Of a stretch of DNA of 64,000 nucleotides, positions 1-9,241 are shown one piece after another. Position 1 is the first letter of the stretch; each line of letters opens with the position of its first letter. The notes beneath the pieces are model-generated. The model ran no database searches and was not told the origin of the DNA. It saw only the letters and a list, made by a program, of their open reading frames with translations. The translations under genes and the position numbers were made by a program. Origin of the DNA: UBA4742 sp963785815 (GTDB lineage Bacteria > Actinomycetota > Acidimicrobiia > Acidimicrobiales > Acidimicrobilacustridaceae); NCBI GenBank assembly GCA_963785815.1, contig CAWAWN010000002.1, positions 1,426,001-1,490,000 on the forward strand, in the 5' to 3' direction.

Positions 1-3000
1 CCAGGTCCCATGTGAGCTTCGCCGGCGCCCACACTTCGAGCCGGCTCTCGTCGCTGGTGGTCGTGGCGAGCACGGGATGGAAGCGGTGGGCCACGACCTG
101 TTCGGCGTTCAGCGTGGCGAGCAGGGCCTGGAGGTCCTCGGTGGCACTGCTCGAGGCGATGACCCGGATGCGAGATGTCGGCGGATCTGGAGTCGTAGGC
201 GCGGCGGGCGTCGCCGGAGCTGACGTGGCGGTGGCAGCTGGGGTGGTGGCCGGACCTGGCGGGAGGAGCAGCGAGCGGATCTCGGACGCCTCCGCCACAT
301 CCCTGACTTCTCGATGGGTGAGGAAGTGCTCCAGTAGATGGGCCTCATGGGCCCAGACCGCGCGGAACCAGTCATCGAGTGCCTCGGTGTCGTCCCCGAG
401 CATGCGTACGAGCTCGTGGATGTCGATGGTGTAGCGGCACCGCATCTCGACGGCGTTACCGAGGCTGGCCGCTCGAAAGGACTTGGCGGGTGGTTGCTTG
501 TCGCTGGGGTGCTCAGGCAGGGACGGGTCGATCGGCTGGGCAGCCAGATCCTTCGATTTCGGGGCCAGCACCAGCTTGGGGTTCAGGAACGCTCGCAGCG
601 GGCGGTTCTCGTCGGCGGCCGAGTCGTTGAACTGGCTCTGGACCTTCGACCAGATCCCACGGACCAGGTCCTCGCGATGGGGCATGGCGTTCACCTGGTC
701 CTTCGGGTCGAGGCTGCGGATGAAGAGCGTGTAGCGGTTGTGGAGCCCAGGATCGTCGCGGATGGCCTCCAGGTCGGGATCCGCCTCGACCCAGGCGGCC
801 TTGATCTGCTCGCCGCCGTACCGGGTCGGCGCTTCGGCCAGCAGCGACATGGCCGCCTTCCGCATCTTGATCCGCTCATGCTCGTCTAGGTTGCGACCAC
901 AGGATCCGACCGCCAGTGCGCAGGCGACGTTGTAGACCGTGCCGGCCCAGGCGTTGGGTGGCATGGACTCCTCCTTCCACTCGTTCAGATCCGTGGTCGT
1001 GCCTGGCGCTGCCGGGGCGTGGTTCGCCGAGGAGGTCGACACCGATATGGCCCGCGACACGGGGATGGCGCTGAGGTAGAGGTCGCGGACACGCGGGGCG
1101 ACCCGGAACCGCTGCCCGTTGAAGCGACGCTCACTACGCCGGAGGGTGCGGCCCGCCATCCGGGGACGACGGTAGGCGTCTCCTGCCTTCCTGAACTCGC
1201 GGGCTGAGATCTCACAGAGCGCCTGAAACCAGTCGTCGTCGGCGGTCGATCCGCGGACCGCGCCGTTCAGACGAGAGGCGTCCTCCTCGTCCGGCTGGAG
1301 CAGCTCCACGATCCGATCGGTCAAGCCGTCGTCGGCGGCCACGGCGTTGCGCCACCTGACGCCGTGGTCGTGGGCCAGCGTGGACAACACGGCCGCGGCT
1401 CGGTAGCGGGCCACGGGGTAGGCGGGGTAGAGCCGGACAGTGTCCAGGTTGAGGACCAGGGCTTCGAGCAGACGACCCTGCTGCTGGTAGGCCTCCGCCA
1501 GGCGCACGAGCACCAGGCCGCTCGACGGGGCCTCGGCCCGGGCCTGCTCCAAGGCGTGGACCTGGTGGTTCAGGGCGGTACCGGCATGGCCAGCAGAACC
1601 CTGCTCGATGCAGGTCTGGCACCGGCCCAGCGCCGGGCCCGAGTCGGCCGACCACTTCGCCCATTGGGGGACGAAGTTGGCCCGGGAGATGATCCAGCCG
1701 GCGGCCCAGTACCCGGCCGCCCGGAGGACCTCGGCCTCGGTGGCCCCGGTCAGCGTCTTGGTCTCGAGGACCCGTGAGCGCCCGCGGGTGGAGATGCGCA
1801 GCGTCAGGACCGACTGGGTGGCCGTGGAGCTGTGGTCGTCGTCGTCCGAGGCCGCCTGCTCACGGTAGGAGAAGCGGATGATGTGGCCGGTGGGCGGGGC
1901 CAGGGCCCACGCCACGAAGTTGGCCAGCCCCTTCACCCAGGCCTGGGCGCCGAAGGCGGAGGCCGCGGCCAGCTCGCTGACCTGGATGATCGCGTCCGTG
2001 CCCGGGACCGCTGCTGGTTCGGGGACGTTGGCGACCAGGTACGACCGGATGGTGACCAGGCGGAGGTGGTCCTCGGGGGTCAGCTTCGAGTCGTCCTGCT
2101 CGTCGTCGGCGTGGACCTCCACGGGTCCCCAGCCGTTCTGGCTGTTGAGCACGAGCAGCCAACGGAAGATGAGCAGCGCGGTGGCCGCCACCACCAGCCA
2201 ACCGTTCAGGCCGAGGGTGGTGGTGGGCAGCGTGTTGCTGCGCACGCTGTTCACCATCGTTGCCGCGCCCAGGTCCACCAGGTCGAACACGTCGTCGGAG
2301 GGTGGGTTGTCCAGGGTCTGGCGCAGCGCTTGGTCGGCCGCGTCCCGGGTGTTCGTCCCCTCGAGGGAATCGCGGGCGCTGGCCATGCGATCCAGAGCGG
2401 TTGCCCGGGCCTCGGCCAAGGTCTGGAGGTGCGGCTCATCCTGGGCGCTCGGCGTCCGGACGGGGCAGTCGGTCACCGTGGTGGGGGGAGTGGCCTGGGT
2501 GGTCGAGGTCGTGACCGGTGCGCTCTGGTTGATGGCGTCGCAGAGCGCGTCCAGTGACGCTCGGGCTCGTTTGAGCAGCTCCTGCTGGGGCTCAGTGGCC
2601 GGTCTCGGTGTGGCCAGCGCCGCGTACTCCGGGCGGAGCTGGTCGAAGGTGACCAGCGCCGAGTTCTGCTGGACGGGCCATTGCTTCCGGGCCTGCTCGA
2701 CCTGGGTCGACTTGCCCAGGCCCACCAGCAGGTCGAGCAGCAGGAAGGCGGTGATGATCGACACGGCGATGAAGGCCTGCCTGGACCACTGCCAGGCGGT
2801 TGAGGCCAGAGCGGCCACGAACAGCGCCAGGCACACCCACACCCAGTCGGTGGTGGGTCGGAGCCATCCGATCAGGACGACACCGACTGCCAGCGCAGCG
2901 CAGGCGATCAGCACGGTTCCGGCGCCGGCCAGCAGCTCTCGGTCCCGACCGTCGCCGGAGACCCAGGACGTCACGACCCAGATGAGCGCGGCGGTGATCA

Positions 3001-3130
3001 TCAGCGCGGCGATCAAGCTCGAGTGAATCGGGCGCGCCAGGGCGAGGATCGCGAGCGCGACGACGACCAGGACGATCGCCAACGCCCATGCCGTCACCGT
3101 CGGGCACCTATCCGCCTGCCGCCTAGGCAT
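1..3130 (-). CDS. Large multi-pass membrane protein with TPR-like cytoplasmic region (C-terminus outside window)
   Basis: The frame is open from an ATG at 3130 to the left edge, about 1,043 codons with no stop. After a short polar N-terminus there are about five closely spaced hydrophobic segments (roughly residues 13-30, 37-55, 64-86, 92-110, 115-130) and one more near residue 300. The rest is soluble; around residues 535-575 it reads like a tetratricopeptide helix pair (motif LAEAYQQQGR). A Pro/Thr/Ala linker near residue 965 precedes another small domain. I do not recognise a family. A GTG at 3097 is an alternative start. Every complete frame on the opposite strand here looks like a shadow because this frame alone has protein-like composition. 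Confidence 0.72.
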   Translation of the reverse strand, partial: MPRRQADRCPTVTAWALAIVLVVVALAILALARPIHSSLIAALMITAALIWVVTSWVSGDGRDRELLAGAGTVLIACAALAVGVVLIGWLRPTTDWVWVCLALFVAALASTAWQWSRQAFIAVSIITAFLLLDLLVGLGKSTQVEQARKQWPVQQNSALVTFDQLRPEYAALATPRPATEPQQELLKRARASLDALCDAINQSAPVTTSTTQATPPTTVTDCPVRTPSAQDEPHLQTLAEARATALDRMASARDSLEGTNTRDAADQALRQTLDNPPSDDVFDLVDLGAATMVNSVRSNTLPTTTLGLNGWLVVAATALLIFRWLLVLNSQNGWGPVEVHADDEQDDSKLTPEDHLRLVTIRSYLVANVPEPAAVPGTDAIIQVSELAAASAFGAQAWVKGLANFVAWALAPPTGHIIRFSYREQAASDDDDHSSTATQSVLTLRISTRGRSRVLETKTLTGATEAEVLRAAGYWAAGWIISRANFVPQWAKWSADSGPALGRCQTCIEQGSAGHAGTALNHQVHALEQARAEAPSSGLVLVRLAEAYQQQGRLLEALVLNLDTVRLYPAYPVARYRAAAVLSTLAHDHGVRWRNAVAADDGLTDRIVELLQPDEEDASRLNGAVRGSTADDDWFQALCEISAREFRKAGDAYRRPRMAGRTLRRSERRFNGQRFRVAPRVRDLYLSAIPVSRAISVSTSSANHAPAAPGTTTDLNEWKEESMPPNAWAGTVYNVACALAVGSCGRNLDEHERIKMRKAAMSLLAEAPTRYGGEQIKAAWVEADPDLEAIRDDPGLHNRYTLFIRSLDPKDQVNAMPHREDLVRGIWSKVQSQFNDSAADENRPLRAFLNPKLVLAPKSKDLAAQPIDPSLPEHPSDKQPPAKSFRAASLGNAVEMRCRYTIDIHELVRMLGDDTEALDDWFRAVWAHEAHLLEHFLTHREVRDVAEASEIRSLLLPPGPATTPAATATSAPATPAAPTTPDPPTSRIRVIASSSATEDLQALLATLNAEQVVAHRFHPVLATTTSDESRLEVWAPAKLTWDL

Positions 3131-3173
3131 CGCCGTCAAGCTAGCGCGTCGCGGCGGCTGGTCCCAGGAAAGG

Positions 3174-3704
3174 CTAGAACTGCCAGCGGGTGGCGCCGCC
3201 CGGCTCGACGGTCGACAGCGCCGTGGCGGCCTGCGCCGTGATGCGGTACACGGACCAGGGCGGGGGACCGGCCGACGGCGCGCTGTACTCGGCGGTGAGG
3301 GCCACCCCGCTGTCGTCGACGCGGGCCGGCCAGCCGGCCGCGGCCCACGCCTCGGCCATGCGGGCCACCGTCGGCGCGTCCGTGATCCGCTGCGCCTGGC
3401 CCTCGAGGATCAGGTCGAACGGGTGGGTGGCGACGCTGAGCGAGCAGCGGGGATCGCGGGCGAGGTTTCGGGCCTTGCGGGTGCCGGCACCCGTCTCGAA
3501 CCAGAACGCACCGTCCACCCACAGGGCCCCGACCCCGGTGACGTGCGGGCTGCCGTCGGCGTTGATGGTGGCCAACCAGCAGGTGTGGCGATCGGGCCCG
3601 CCGGCCCCCGGTGCCTGCGCGAGGCCCTCGTCCAGTCGACCGGCGATGGAGGACCAGTCCAGGAGGGGCAGGTCGTAGAGACCCGCGAGGTTGGTGGCGT
3701 CCAT
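3174..3704 (-). CDS. Pyridoxamine 5'-phosphate oxidase-family (flavin/F420 split-barrel) protein
   Basis: The 176-aa protein has the split-barrel signature: CWLATINADGSPHV near residue 42, a following strand with GALWVDGAFWF, and the phosphate-binding stretch KARNLARDPRCSL near residue 78. Such proteins bind FMN or F420 and reduce or oxidise small molecules in the cytoplasm; the substrate cannot be read from the sequence. Length is normal for the family. It stands alone, downstream of the large membrane protein on the same strand by about 40 bases and divergent from the small membrane gene at 3851. Confidence 0.85.
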   Translation of the reverse strand: MDATNLAGLYDLPLLDWSSIAGRLDEGLAQAPGAGGPDRHTCWLATINADGSPHVTGVGALWVDGAFWFETGAGTRKARNLARDPRCSLSVATHPFDLILEGQAQRITDAPTVARMAEAWAAAGWPARVDDSGVALTAEYSAPSAGPPPWSVYRITAQAATALSTVEPGGATRWQF

Positions 3705-3850
3705 GCCGCCGACGCTAGCGAGGTCGCGCGTCGACCGGCGAGGCTGGCATCCCCCCTGGGGATGGTGGGCGAGCCGACCTCAGGTGGATGTGGCCGGGGC
3801 GGCGCGCTCCTACGCTCGGGGGCAGTCGCGTCGAGCCCTCGAGGAGCCCC

Positions 3851-4129
3851 ATGCCGTCGCCAGACGATCGTCGCTTCGTGGTCAGGCCGCTCACGGTCGG
3901 GCTGCTGGTGGTGGCCGTGGTCTGCGTGGCCGTCGGGGTGGTGTACCTGGTCACGCCCGCCGGCCAGCTCCCCTCCGTGGTGCCCGGCTACATCAAGGGC
4001 TCGTCGCACCACCACACCACCCACGCCCTGCTGATGTTCATCCTGGCCGGGCTGGCCGTGGTCGGGGCGTGGTTCACCACCAACCCGGCGTCGGGTCGCT
4101 CGGATCGGTCGGATCACCCGACCACGTAG
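3851..4129 (+). CDS. Small two-helix membrane protein
   Basis: This 92-aa protein has two predicted membrane segments, about residues 11-33 (LTVGLLVVAVVCVAVGVVYL) and 56-76, separated by a short loop with a histidine cluster (SSHHHTTH). The ATG at 3851 is preceded by GAGGAG about five bases upstream, which decides this start over an in-frame GTG at 3788. The histidines at the membrane edge could bind a metal but this is only suggestive. Family not recognised by name; similar short membrane proteins are common in Actinomycetota. Confidence 0.75.
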   Translation: MPSPDDRRFVVRPLTVGLLVVAVVCVAVGVVYLVTPAGQLPSVVPGYIKGSSHHHTTHALLMFILAGLAVVGAWFTTNPASGRSDRSDHPTT

Positions 4130-4765
4130 CCGGGCCGGGAGCCGCCATGTCCAACGAGCCGACGCTGGCCGACGCCCAGCGGATGCTCGGCGCGATCGCC
4201 TCGGGGGCGTGGGCATCGGTGACCGTGCCGCCGCCTCCCACGCCGTGGCGCACGGCCGCCGTGGTTCAGTCCGGCGTGCAGGGCATTGGCCGGGGTGAGC
4301 GCGACGCGGTGGTGGGCGGTGTGGAAGACGGCGTCGGCCGCGTCGATGACCCGCACCTCGCCGATGGTGGGCAACGCCAGACCGGCGGGTGGGAGGGCGG
4401 CCGCCCACTCCGTGCCCGCCACCTCTGCGATGGCCGGCGCGCACCTCGACCCGGCCTGACGGGCCCGACAACCTGACAAGCCCCGGCTGCGACCCTCAGC
4501 GTGGCGGAGGGGAGCCAGGGCTTGTCGTGTGACCCAGCCTTCTCGACGGGGACGAGACCAGCTGGGTGACCTCGGGGGTTCCGTCCCGGCGTGATCCGTG
4601 GAGCGCCGTCGGGATGCCCTGAGTGGACCGCGTCCGGCGCCCGCCGGCAAGAGCCGCGGGCAAGTCTTGGCTGCGTGTTCACGCCCGGTACACCGCCCGC
4701 TCGCGTCGGCGTCACCCACCGGCGGATCGCGGTCGCGCCGGCCGTCCCGGCTGAACCTCGCCGCC
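4130..4765. other. Gene-poor stretch with two inverted repeats and possible gene remnants
   Basis: No intact gene is convincing here. On the + strand an ATG at 4147 opens about 45 protein-like residues (MSNEPTLADAQRMLGAIASG) before composition becomes shadow-like. On the - strand about 4440-4250 reads protein-like (GTEWAAALPPAGLALPTIG) without a good start. Both may be decayed ends of old genes. The stretch also holds two strong hairpins, listed separately. Confidence 0.45.
4475..4570. repeat. Two consecutive imperfect hairpins
   Basis: Hairpin 1: 14-nt arms at 4475-4488 and 4513-4526 (GACAAGCCCCGGCT against AGCCAGGGCTTGTC, one mismatch) around a 24-nt loop. Hairpin 2: 10-nt arms at 4529-4538 and 4561-4570 (one mismatch) enclosing a nested TCTCG/CGAGA stem. 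There is no T-run after either, so a simple intrinsic terminator is not evident. They lie between the end of the small membrane gene and the convergent acyltransferase gene. Confidence 0.6.
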
Positions 4766-5776
4766 TCAGGCCGCCATCTGGTCGTGGACCCAGTCGTCCA
4801 CCTGCTGCCAGACCTCGTCGAGCCACACCGTGCGGGCCTCCGGCTCGGCGGGGACCTCCGCGCGGGGGATCCGCCAGGCCATGACGCGGACGGGGTCGTG
4901 CAGGGGGACGGCGCGCACCAGCGAGGCCAGGCTGGGGTGGCGGTCGAGCCCGACGTGGGCCAGCACGACCACGTCGCGGCCGGGCGCGGCGTCGAGCAGG
5001 GCGAAGGTGCCGGCGGGGTGGGGCGGCAGCACGTGACGCAGCCCGGCGGTGCGCCGGGCCCGATCGGGCTCGGCGTCGCGCAGCTTGGCCTGCAGGCGGG
5101 CCGCCACCTCGGGGCGGTAAAGCCCGCCTTCGGGGAAGATGGCCGCCACGGTGCGGTCGTCGAGGTCGGCCCCCATGGCCGAGACCAGCGCCTGGGCGTC
5201 GGGGCCTCGGTCGCGGGCGATGAAGACCGAGCCCAGCCGGCTCAGCATCAGGTCCAGCCCCGGGTCCTGCATCAGCTCGGCCATGATCACGCACCGGCTC
5301 ACACAGCCCACCGAGTTGAACACCAGCAAGGGCAACGAGGCGTCGAACAGGTTGACGTGGCGGCTCAGCACGATGGCCGGGGCCGGCAGGAGCGCATCGG
5401 CCGCGCCGGGCTCGAGCTGGATCCGCAGCCCGAGCAGCTGGTCGGCCCGTCGGGCCAGCAGGCCGAGCGACCAGCGCTCGAGCTGCACGTGTCGTCGCAC
5501 GGACACGTCGGAGCCGAGTCGCGTGCCCAGCCCGGCCGCCACCCAGAAGGCGCCCGAGGCCAGGATCTCGGCCACGTCGTTCAACAGGTACTGGAGGGCG
5601 AAGCCGTACACCCGCAGGGTGGGCCAGCGCCATCGCAGCCGAACCGCATCCCAGGCGACGGCGGCCACCACGATGGCCGGGGCCGCCACGACGGCGGCCG
5701 CGGTGGCCACCAGGACCAGCGGGATGGTGCGGGCCCGGCGCCGCCAGCGCACCGATCCGGGCTCGCGCATCGCCAT
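4766..5776 (-). CDS. 1-acylglycerol-3-phosphate acyltransferase-like (PlsC family) membrane protein
   Basis: The 336-aa protein starts with a basic N-terminus and a hydrophobic segment (about residues 18-45), then has the PlsC-type motifs: an acceptor/catalytic HVNLFD (HxxxxD) and, about 75 residues later, FPEGG (substrate-phosphate binding). The family transfers acyl groups from acyl-CoA or acyl-ACP to glycerophospholipids or related acceptors at the inner membrane. The real acceptor is unknown. ATG 5776 is preferred over the GTG at 5797; neither has a clear ribosome-binding site. It is followed on the same strand side by no obvious partner. Confidence 0.8.
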   Translation of the reverse strand: MAMREPGSVRWRRRARTIPLVLVATAAAVVAAPAIVVAAVAWDAVRLRWRWPTLRVYGFALQYLLNDVAEILASGAFWVAAGLGTRLGSDVSVRRHVQLERWSLGLLARRADQLLGLRIQLEPGAADALLPAPAIVLSRHVNLFDASLPLLVFNSVGCVSRCVIMAELMQDPGLDLMLSRLGSVFIARDRGPDAQALVSAMGADLDDRTVAAIFPEGGLYRPEVAARLQAKLRDAEPDRARRTAGLRHVLPPHPAGTFALLDAAPGRDVVVLAHVGLDRHPSLASLVRAVPLHDPVRVMAWRIPRAEVPAEPEARTVWLDEVWQQVDDWVHDQMAA

Positions 5777-5861
5777 GGTGTGGGACCCGCGTGGCACCGC
5801 CGGACCCTACCGAACGACCCCGGCCGCGGCCCGGCCGGGTGACGGGTTCGGGCCGCGGACG

Positions 5862-6338
5862 TCAGGCGTCGGGTCGGGGCTGACCCGGCGCCACCGTGCG
5901 GGCCAGGATCCCCAGCGTGGCCCGCAACGAGCTCTCGGGGACGACCGGGAAGATCTCGGCGAAACCCTCGCGCACGTTCGACCAGTCGTAGTACGAGGTG
6001 ACCCGCGAGCCGCCCTCGATCGGCTCGATCCGATACCCGTAGGTGTGGCCGATGGGTGGATCGATGACCCCGCTGATCTGCCAGGCGATCTCGCGGTCGG
6101 GCTCGAAGGTGACGATGTTGACGGTGACGTCGTAGAGGCCGAGGGGGTAGTCGTTGAGGGCCTCGCGGTCCATGTGGACCACGAAGCTGTCGCCCACGGC
6201 GGTGGCCCGCTCACCGCTGGCCGACATCAACATGCCCGAGGCGTCGATGGCCACGTGGCCGGCCGGGTCGCTCACCACCGCGAACACGGCGGCGGGTTCC
6301 GCCGCCATCGTCCGCTGCACCTCCATGCGCGTGCTCAT
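5862..6338 (-). CDS. SRPBCC-fold (polyketide cyclase/START-like) protein
   Basis: The 158-aa sequence begins with the usual first strand and helix of the fold (EVQRTMAAEPAAVFAVVSDP) and ends with a long C-terminal amphipathic helix after GGSRVTSYYDW. Proteins of this fold bind hydrophobic ligands in a deep cavity and act as cyclases, dehydratases or lipid carriers. No catalytic residue pattern identifies a reaction. It lies between the acyltransferase and SDR genes on the same strand with short gaps, so it may belong to the P450-SDR transcript. Confidence 0.82.
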   Translation of the reverse strand: MSTRMEVQRTMAAEPAAVFAVVSDPAGHVAIDASGMLMSASGERATAVGDSFVVHMDREALNDYPLGLYDVTVNIVTFEPDREIAWQISGVIDPPIGHTYGYRIEPIEGGSRVTSYYDWSNVREGFAEIFPVVPESSLRATLGILARTVAPGQPRPDA

Positions 6339-6416
6339 GGCGCCATCCTGGCAGACCCGTACCGACCCGGCTCGCCGTCGGGTGCCAAGAAGGCACTCGA
6401 GGGTGGCGACGGCACG

Positions 6417-7148
6417 TCAGATGTACATGCCCCCGTTGACGCCGATGACCTGGCCGGTGATGTAGCTGCCGTCCTCGGAGCAGAGGAAGGAGCAGGCCCC
6501 GGCGATGTCGGCCGGGGTGCCGGCTCGACCCAGGGGGATCATGGGACCGACCACGTCCACGCCGGGGAAGTCGGCCGGGTCCGCGCCCCGCGCCATGGGC
6601 GTGTCCACCAGGCTGGGCGGGATGGTGTTGGCCGTGATGCCGCGGCACGCGAGCTCGACGGCCAAGGCCTTGGTCAGCCCGATGACCCCACCCTTGGACG
6701 CGGCGTAGTGGGTCATGTTCGGCGCGCCCGACTGGGCGCTGGACGAGGCGATGGTGACGATGCGGCCCCAGCCGGCGGGAGCCATGTCGGCCACCGCCTC
6801 CTGCACGCAGTTGAAGGTGCCGGTCAGGTTGACGGCGATGATGCGATCCCACAGCTCGGCCGTGATGCGGCCCAGCGGGTCGAACGACTCGATCCCGGCG
6901 CTGGTGACCAGCTGCTCGACCGGGCCGAGCGCGCCGCGCACCTGGCCGAAGGCCTGGGCCACCGACGCCCGGTCGGCCACGTCGACCTCGAGGCCCACGA
7001 CCGTGCCTTGGCCGGACAGCTTCTCGGCCGCCTCTCGGGCGCCGCGGAGATCCAGGATGGCCACCCGATGGCCGTCGGCCAGGAACCGCTCGGCCACGCC
7101 CAGGCCGATGCCCGAGGCGCCTCCGGTGACCACCGCCACCCGGCTCAT
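6417..7148 (-). CDS. Short-chain dehydrogenase/reductase (SDR), coupled to P450
   Basis: The 243-aa classical SDR has the nucleotide-binding motif TGGASGIG (residues 8-15), a catalytic Ser in the IASSSAQSG strand and the YAASK active-site motif near residue 147, and closes with GQVIGVNGG. One oddity is TSAG where most classical SDRs have NNAG. It oxidises or reduces an alcohol/ketone with NAD(P). The ATG at 7148 overlaps the TGA of the upstream P450 gene (ATGA), so the two are translationally coupled and probably act in sequence, the P450 making a hydroxyl group that the SDR oxidises (inference). Confidence 0.9.
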   Translation of the reverse strand: MSRVAVVTGGASGIGLGVAERFLADGHRVAILDLRGAREAAEKLSGQGTVVGLEVDVADRASVAQAFGQVRGALGPVEQLVTSAGIESFDPLGRITAELWDRIIAVNLTGTFNCVQEAVADMAPAGWGRIVTIASSSAQSGAPNMTHYAASKGGVIGLTKALAVELACRGITANTIPPSLVDTPMARGADPADFPGVDVVGPMIPLGRAGTPADIAGACSFLCSEDGSYITGQVIGVNGGMYI

Positions 7149-8434
7149 CGGGAGTCCTCCGCCGGATCGAACTCGAGGTGCAGCGAGGTGAGACCCCGCA
7201 GGATCCAGGTCGGTTCGTAGCTGAGGTGGCGGTCGCCGGGCGGGCCGTGGTGCTCCTCGGAGAGGCGGATGTCGCCCATGCGGTCGAGGATGCGCTCGAG
7301 GCTGACGCGACCCTCGACGCGGGCCAGCGGGCCGCCCGGGCAGGAGTGGACGCCGCGGCCGAAGGCGATGTGGGCCTGGGCGTTGGGGCGGTCGATGCGG
7401 ACCTCGGCCGGGCACTCGAAGCGGCGGGGGTCGCGGTTGGCCGCACCGTTGAGCAGCATGACCGGGGTGCCGGCCTTGATGTCGACGCCGGCGACGGTGG
7501 TCGAGCGTCGGGTGAGGCGGAAGTCGGTCTTGACCGGGCTCTCGACCCGCAGGATCTCCTCGAGGAAGTCGGGGATCTTGGCGTGGTCTGCCCGCAGCTC
7601 GTCCTGCACCTCGGGGTGCTCGGCCAGGTAGCGCAGGGCCGAGGCCAACAGCCGGGCGGTCGTCTCCTGCCCGGCCGCGAACAGGAAGGTCGCGGTGCGC
7701 ACCACCGACATGACGTCGGGCAGCGTGCCGTCGGGGTAGGTGCCCAGGGCCAGCTTGGTCAACACGTCCTCGCGAGGGGCGCCCCGGCGATCCTCGATGT
7801 AGGCGGCGAACGCCTCGTCGAGCCAGTTCAGGGGGTTCTCACCCGGGGCGCCCTCGGCCCCGGCGCCCACCGCCCCCGGGGTGCGGCCCATCATGCCGAA
7901 GCCCTGCTTGAAGCGACGGTGGTCTGCCTCGGGCACGCCGAGCACGTCGGCCACCACCAGCATGGCGAAGGGCTGGGCGTAGGCGTCGATGAACTCGCAG
8001 TGCCCGTCGGCCACGAACTCGTCGAGCTGCTGGTCGGCCAGCCGCCACATGAAGGCCTCGTTGTCCTTGAGCCGGCGGGGGGTGAGCAGCCGCATGAGCA
8101 GCGCCCGCTCCTGGGTGTGCTGGGGCGGGTCCATGGTGACCATGTGCTCGTGCATGGGCAGCTGGTCGCGGTACTCGGCCACCAGGTCGGTCACGTCGTC
8201 GCCCTCGAGCGGCACCGGGAAGGCCGCGTAGGGCCCGATCACCGAGTTGCACGACGAGAAGCTCTCGGTGTCGCGGTAGACCTCGCCGGCCTCGTCGTAA
8301 CCGGTCACCGCCACCACGCCCAGGTGGGGCAGGGGCAGGACCGGGCACTGCGAGCGGAGCTCGTCGAGGTAGGGGTAGGGGTCCTCGACGAGCGACTCGT
8401 CGGTGAAGTAGTCGATGGTCGTCCAGTCGCTCAA
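7145..8434 (-). CDS. Cytochrome P450
   Basis: The 429-aa soluble P450 shows the I-helix oxygen-binding motif (FLFAAGQETTA, residues about 245-255), the ExxR pair (EEILR), and the heme-ligand loop FGRGVHSCPGGPLAR with the axial Cys. Start is a TTG at 8434, preceded by GGAGG nine bases upstream; no ATG or GTG fits the N-terminal alignment better. Related actinobacterial P450s hydroxylate steroids, terpenes or fatty acids; the substrate is not readable. No ferredoxin gene is adjacent. It forms a unit with the SDR at 6417-7148 and faces a TetR gene divergently. Confidence 0.93.
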   Translation of the reverse strand: MSDWTTIDYFTDESLVEDPYPYLDELRSQCPVLPLPHLGVVAVTGYDEAGEVYRDTESFSSCNSVIGPYAAFPVPLEGDDVTDLVAEYRDQLPMHEHMVTMDPPQHTQERALLMRLLTPRRLKDNEAFMWRLADQQLDEFVADGHCEFIDAYAQPFAMLVVADVLGVPEADHRRFKQGFGMMGRTPGAVGAGAEGAPGENPLNWLDEAFAAYIEDRRGAPREDVLTKLALGTYPDGTLPDVMSVVRTATFLFAAGQETTARLLASALRYLAEHPEVQDELRADHAKIPDFLEEILRVESPVKTDFRLTRRSTTVAGVDIKAGTPVMLLNGAANRDPRRFECPAEVRIDRPNAQAHIAFGRGVHSCPGGPLARVEGRVSLERILDRMGDIRLSEEHHGPPGDRHLSYEPTWILRGLTSLHLEFDPAEDSR

Positions 8435-8569
8435 CGGGGAGCCTCCGTGTCGGGGGTCGATGCCGAGGGGTCGGCCCGAGGGGTCCGGCCGGTGGGCTCT
8501 GCTGTGCACCTGCTCAGCACATCTCGGGCGCCTGTGTATCACCGGGAGGCGGACGTGGCAAGGTGTCGC
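8435..8569. promoter_or_regulatory. Divergent P450/TetR intergenic region with a dyad
   Basis: The 135-base gap between the divergent P450 and TetR genes contains a dyad with arms TGTGC (8504-8508) and GCACA (8517-8521) and an inner TGCT-c-AGCA. This is the expected place for a TetR operator, but the motif is short and there is no second copy in the window to support it. Confidence 0.35.
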
Positions 8570-9175
8570 ATGGCGAGCGATCCCCCGCCGCGCCGGATCG
8601 GCTCCGCAGACTCCAAGACGCGCGCCCGCCTGCTCGACGCAGCCGAGCGCTTGATCCGCGACGAGGGCTACGCGGCGGTGACCTCCCGGCGGGTGGCCGC
8701 CGAGGCGGGGCTCAAGCCGCAGCTCGTCCACTACTACTTCCGCACCATGGACGACCTGTTCGTCGAGCTGTTCCGCCGGGGTGCCGACCAGAACCTCGTC
8801 GCCTTCGAGCGGGCCGTGGCCGCCGACGGCTCGCTCACCAACCTGTGGCGGCTCAACACCGATCGCCGCGGGGCGGTGATCACCCTGGAGTTCGTGGCCC
8901 TGGCCAACCACCGCAAGGCCATCCGGGCCGAGATCGCCGGCTACGCCGAGCGGTTCCGCGCCGCCCAGGTCCAGGCCGTGGGCGACGCGCTGGCTGCCGC
9001 GGGGGTCGACGAGGACCAGATGCCACCCATCGCCGCGCTGCTGTTGATGACCGGTCTGACCCAGATGCTGGCCCTGGAGGACACCCTGGGGGTCAGCGCC
9101 GGCCACGACACGACCGTCGAGTTCATCGAGCGGGCCGTGGCCTCGCTGGAGCGCCGGCCCCGCCCGCCGGGCTGA
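8570..9175 (+). CDS. TetR/AcrR-family transcriptional regulator
   Basis: The 201-aa protein has the N-terminal TetR helix-turn-helix: ARLLDAAERLIRDEG then TSRRVAAEAGLKPQLVHYYF (about residues 17-60), with an all-helical ligand-binding domain after it. ATG at 8570. It is transcribed away from the P450-SDR unit, the usual arrangement for a local repressor responding to a substrate of those enzymes. The ligand is unknown. Confidence 0.88.
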   Translation: MASDPPPRRIGSADSKTRARLLDAAERLIRDEGYAAVTSRRVAAEAGLKPQLVHYYFRTMDDLFVELFRRGADQNLVAFERAVAADGSLTNLWRLNTDRRGAVITLEFVALANHRKAIRAEIAGYAERFRAAQVQAVGDALAAAGVDEDQMPPIAALLLMTGLTQMLALEDTLGVSAGHDTTVEFIERAVASLERRPRPPG

Positions 9176-9241
9176 GCGACCGCCAAAACAACCTCGCTAT
9201 GGTGTGCCGGTGATCGCGGACCCAGCCATGGAGGCCGAGCA

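Noticed and set aside
4475..4526. GACAAG/CTTGTC arms at 4475 as a fifth copy of the island operator
   Set aside because: The arms are 24 bases apart and embedded in a longer hairpin, unlike the 2-4-base spacing of the island sites.
5139..7220. Long + strand open frame over acyltransferase, SRPBCC and SDR genes
   Set aside because: The composition is shadow-like; the opposite-strand genes have clear motifs.
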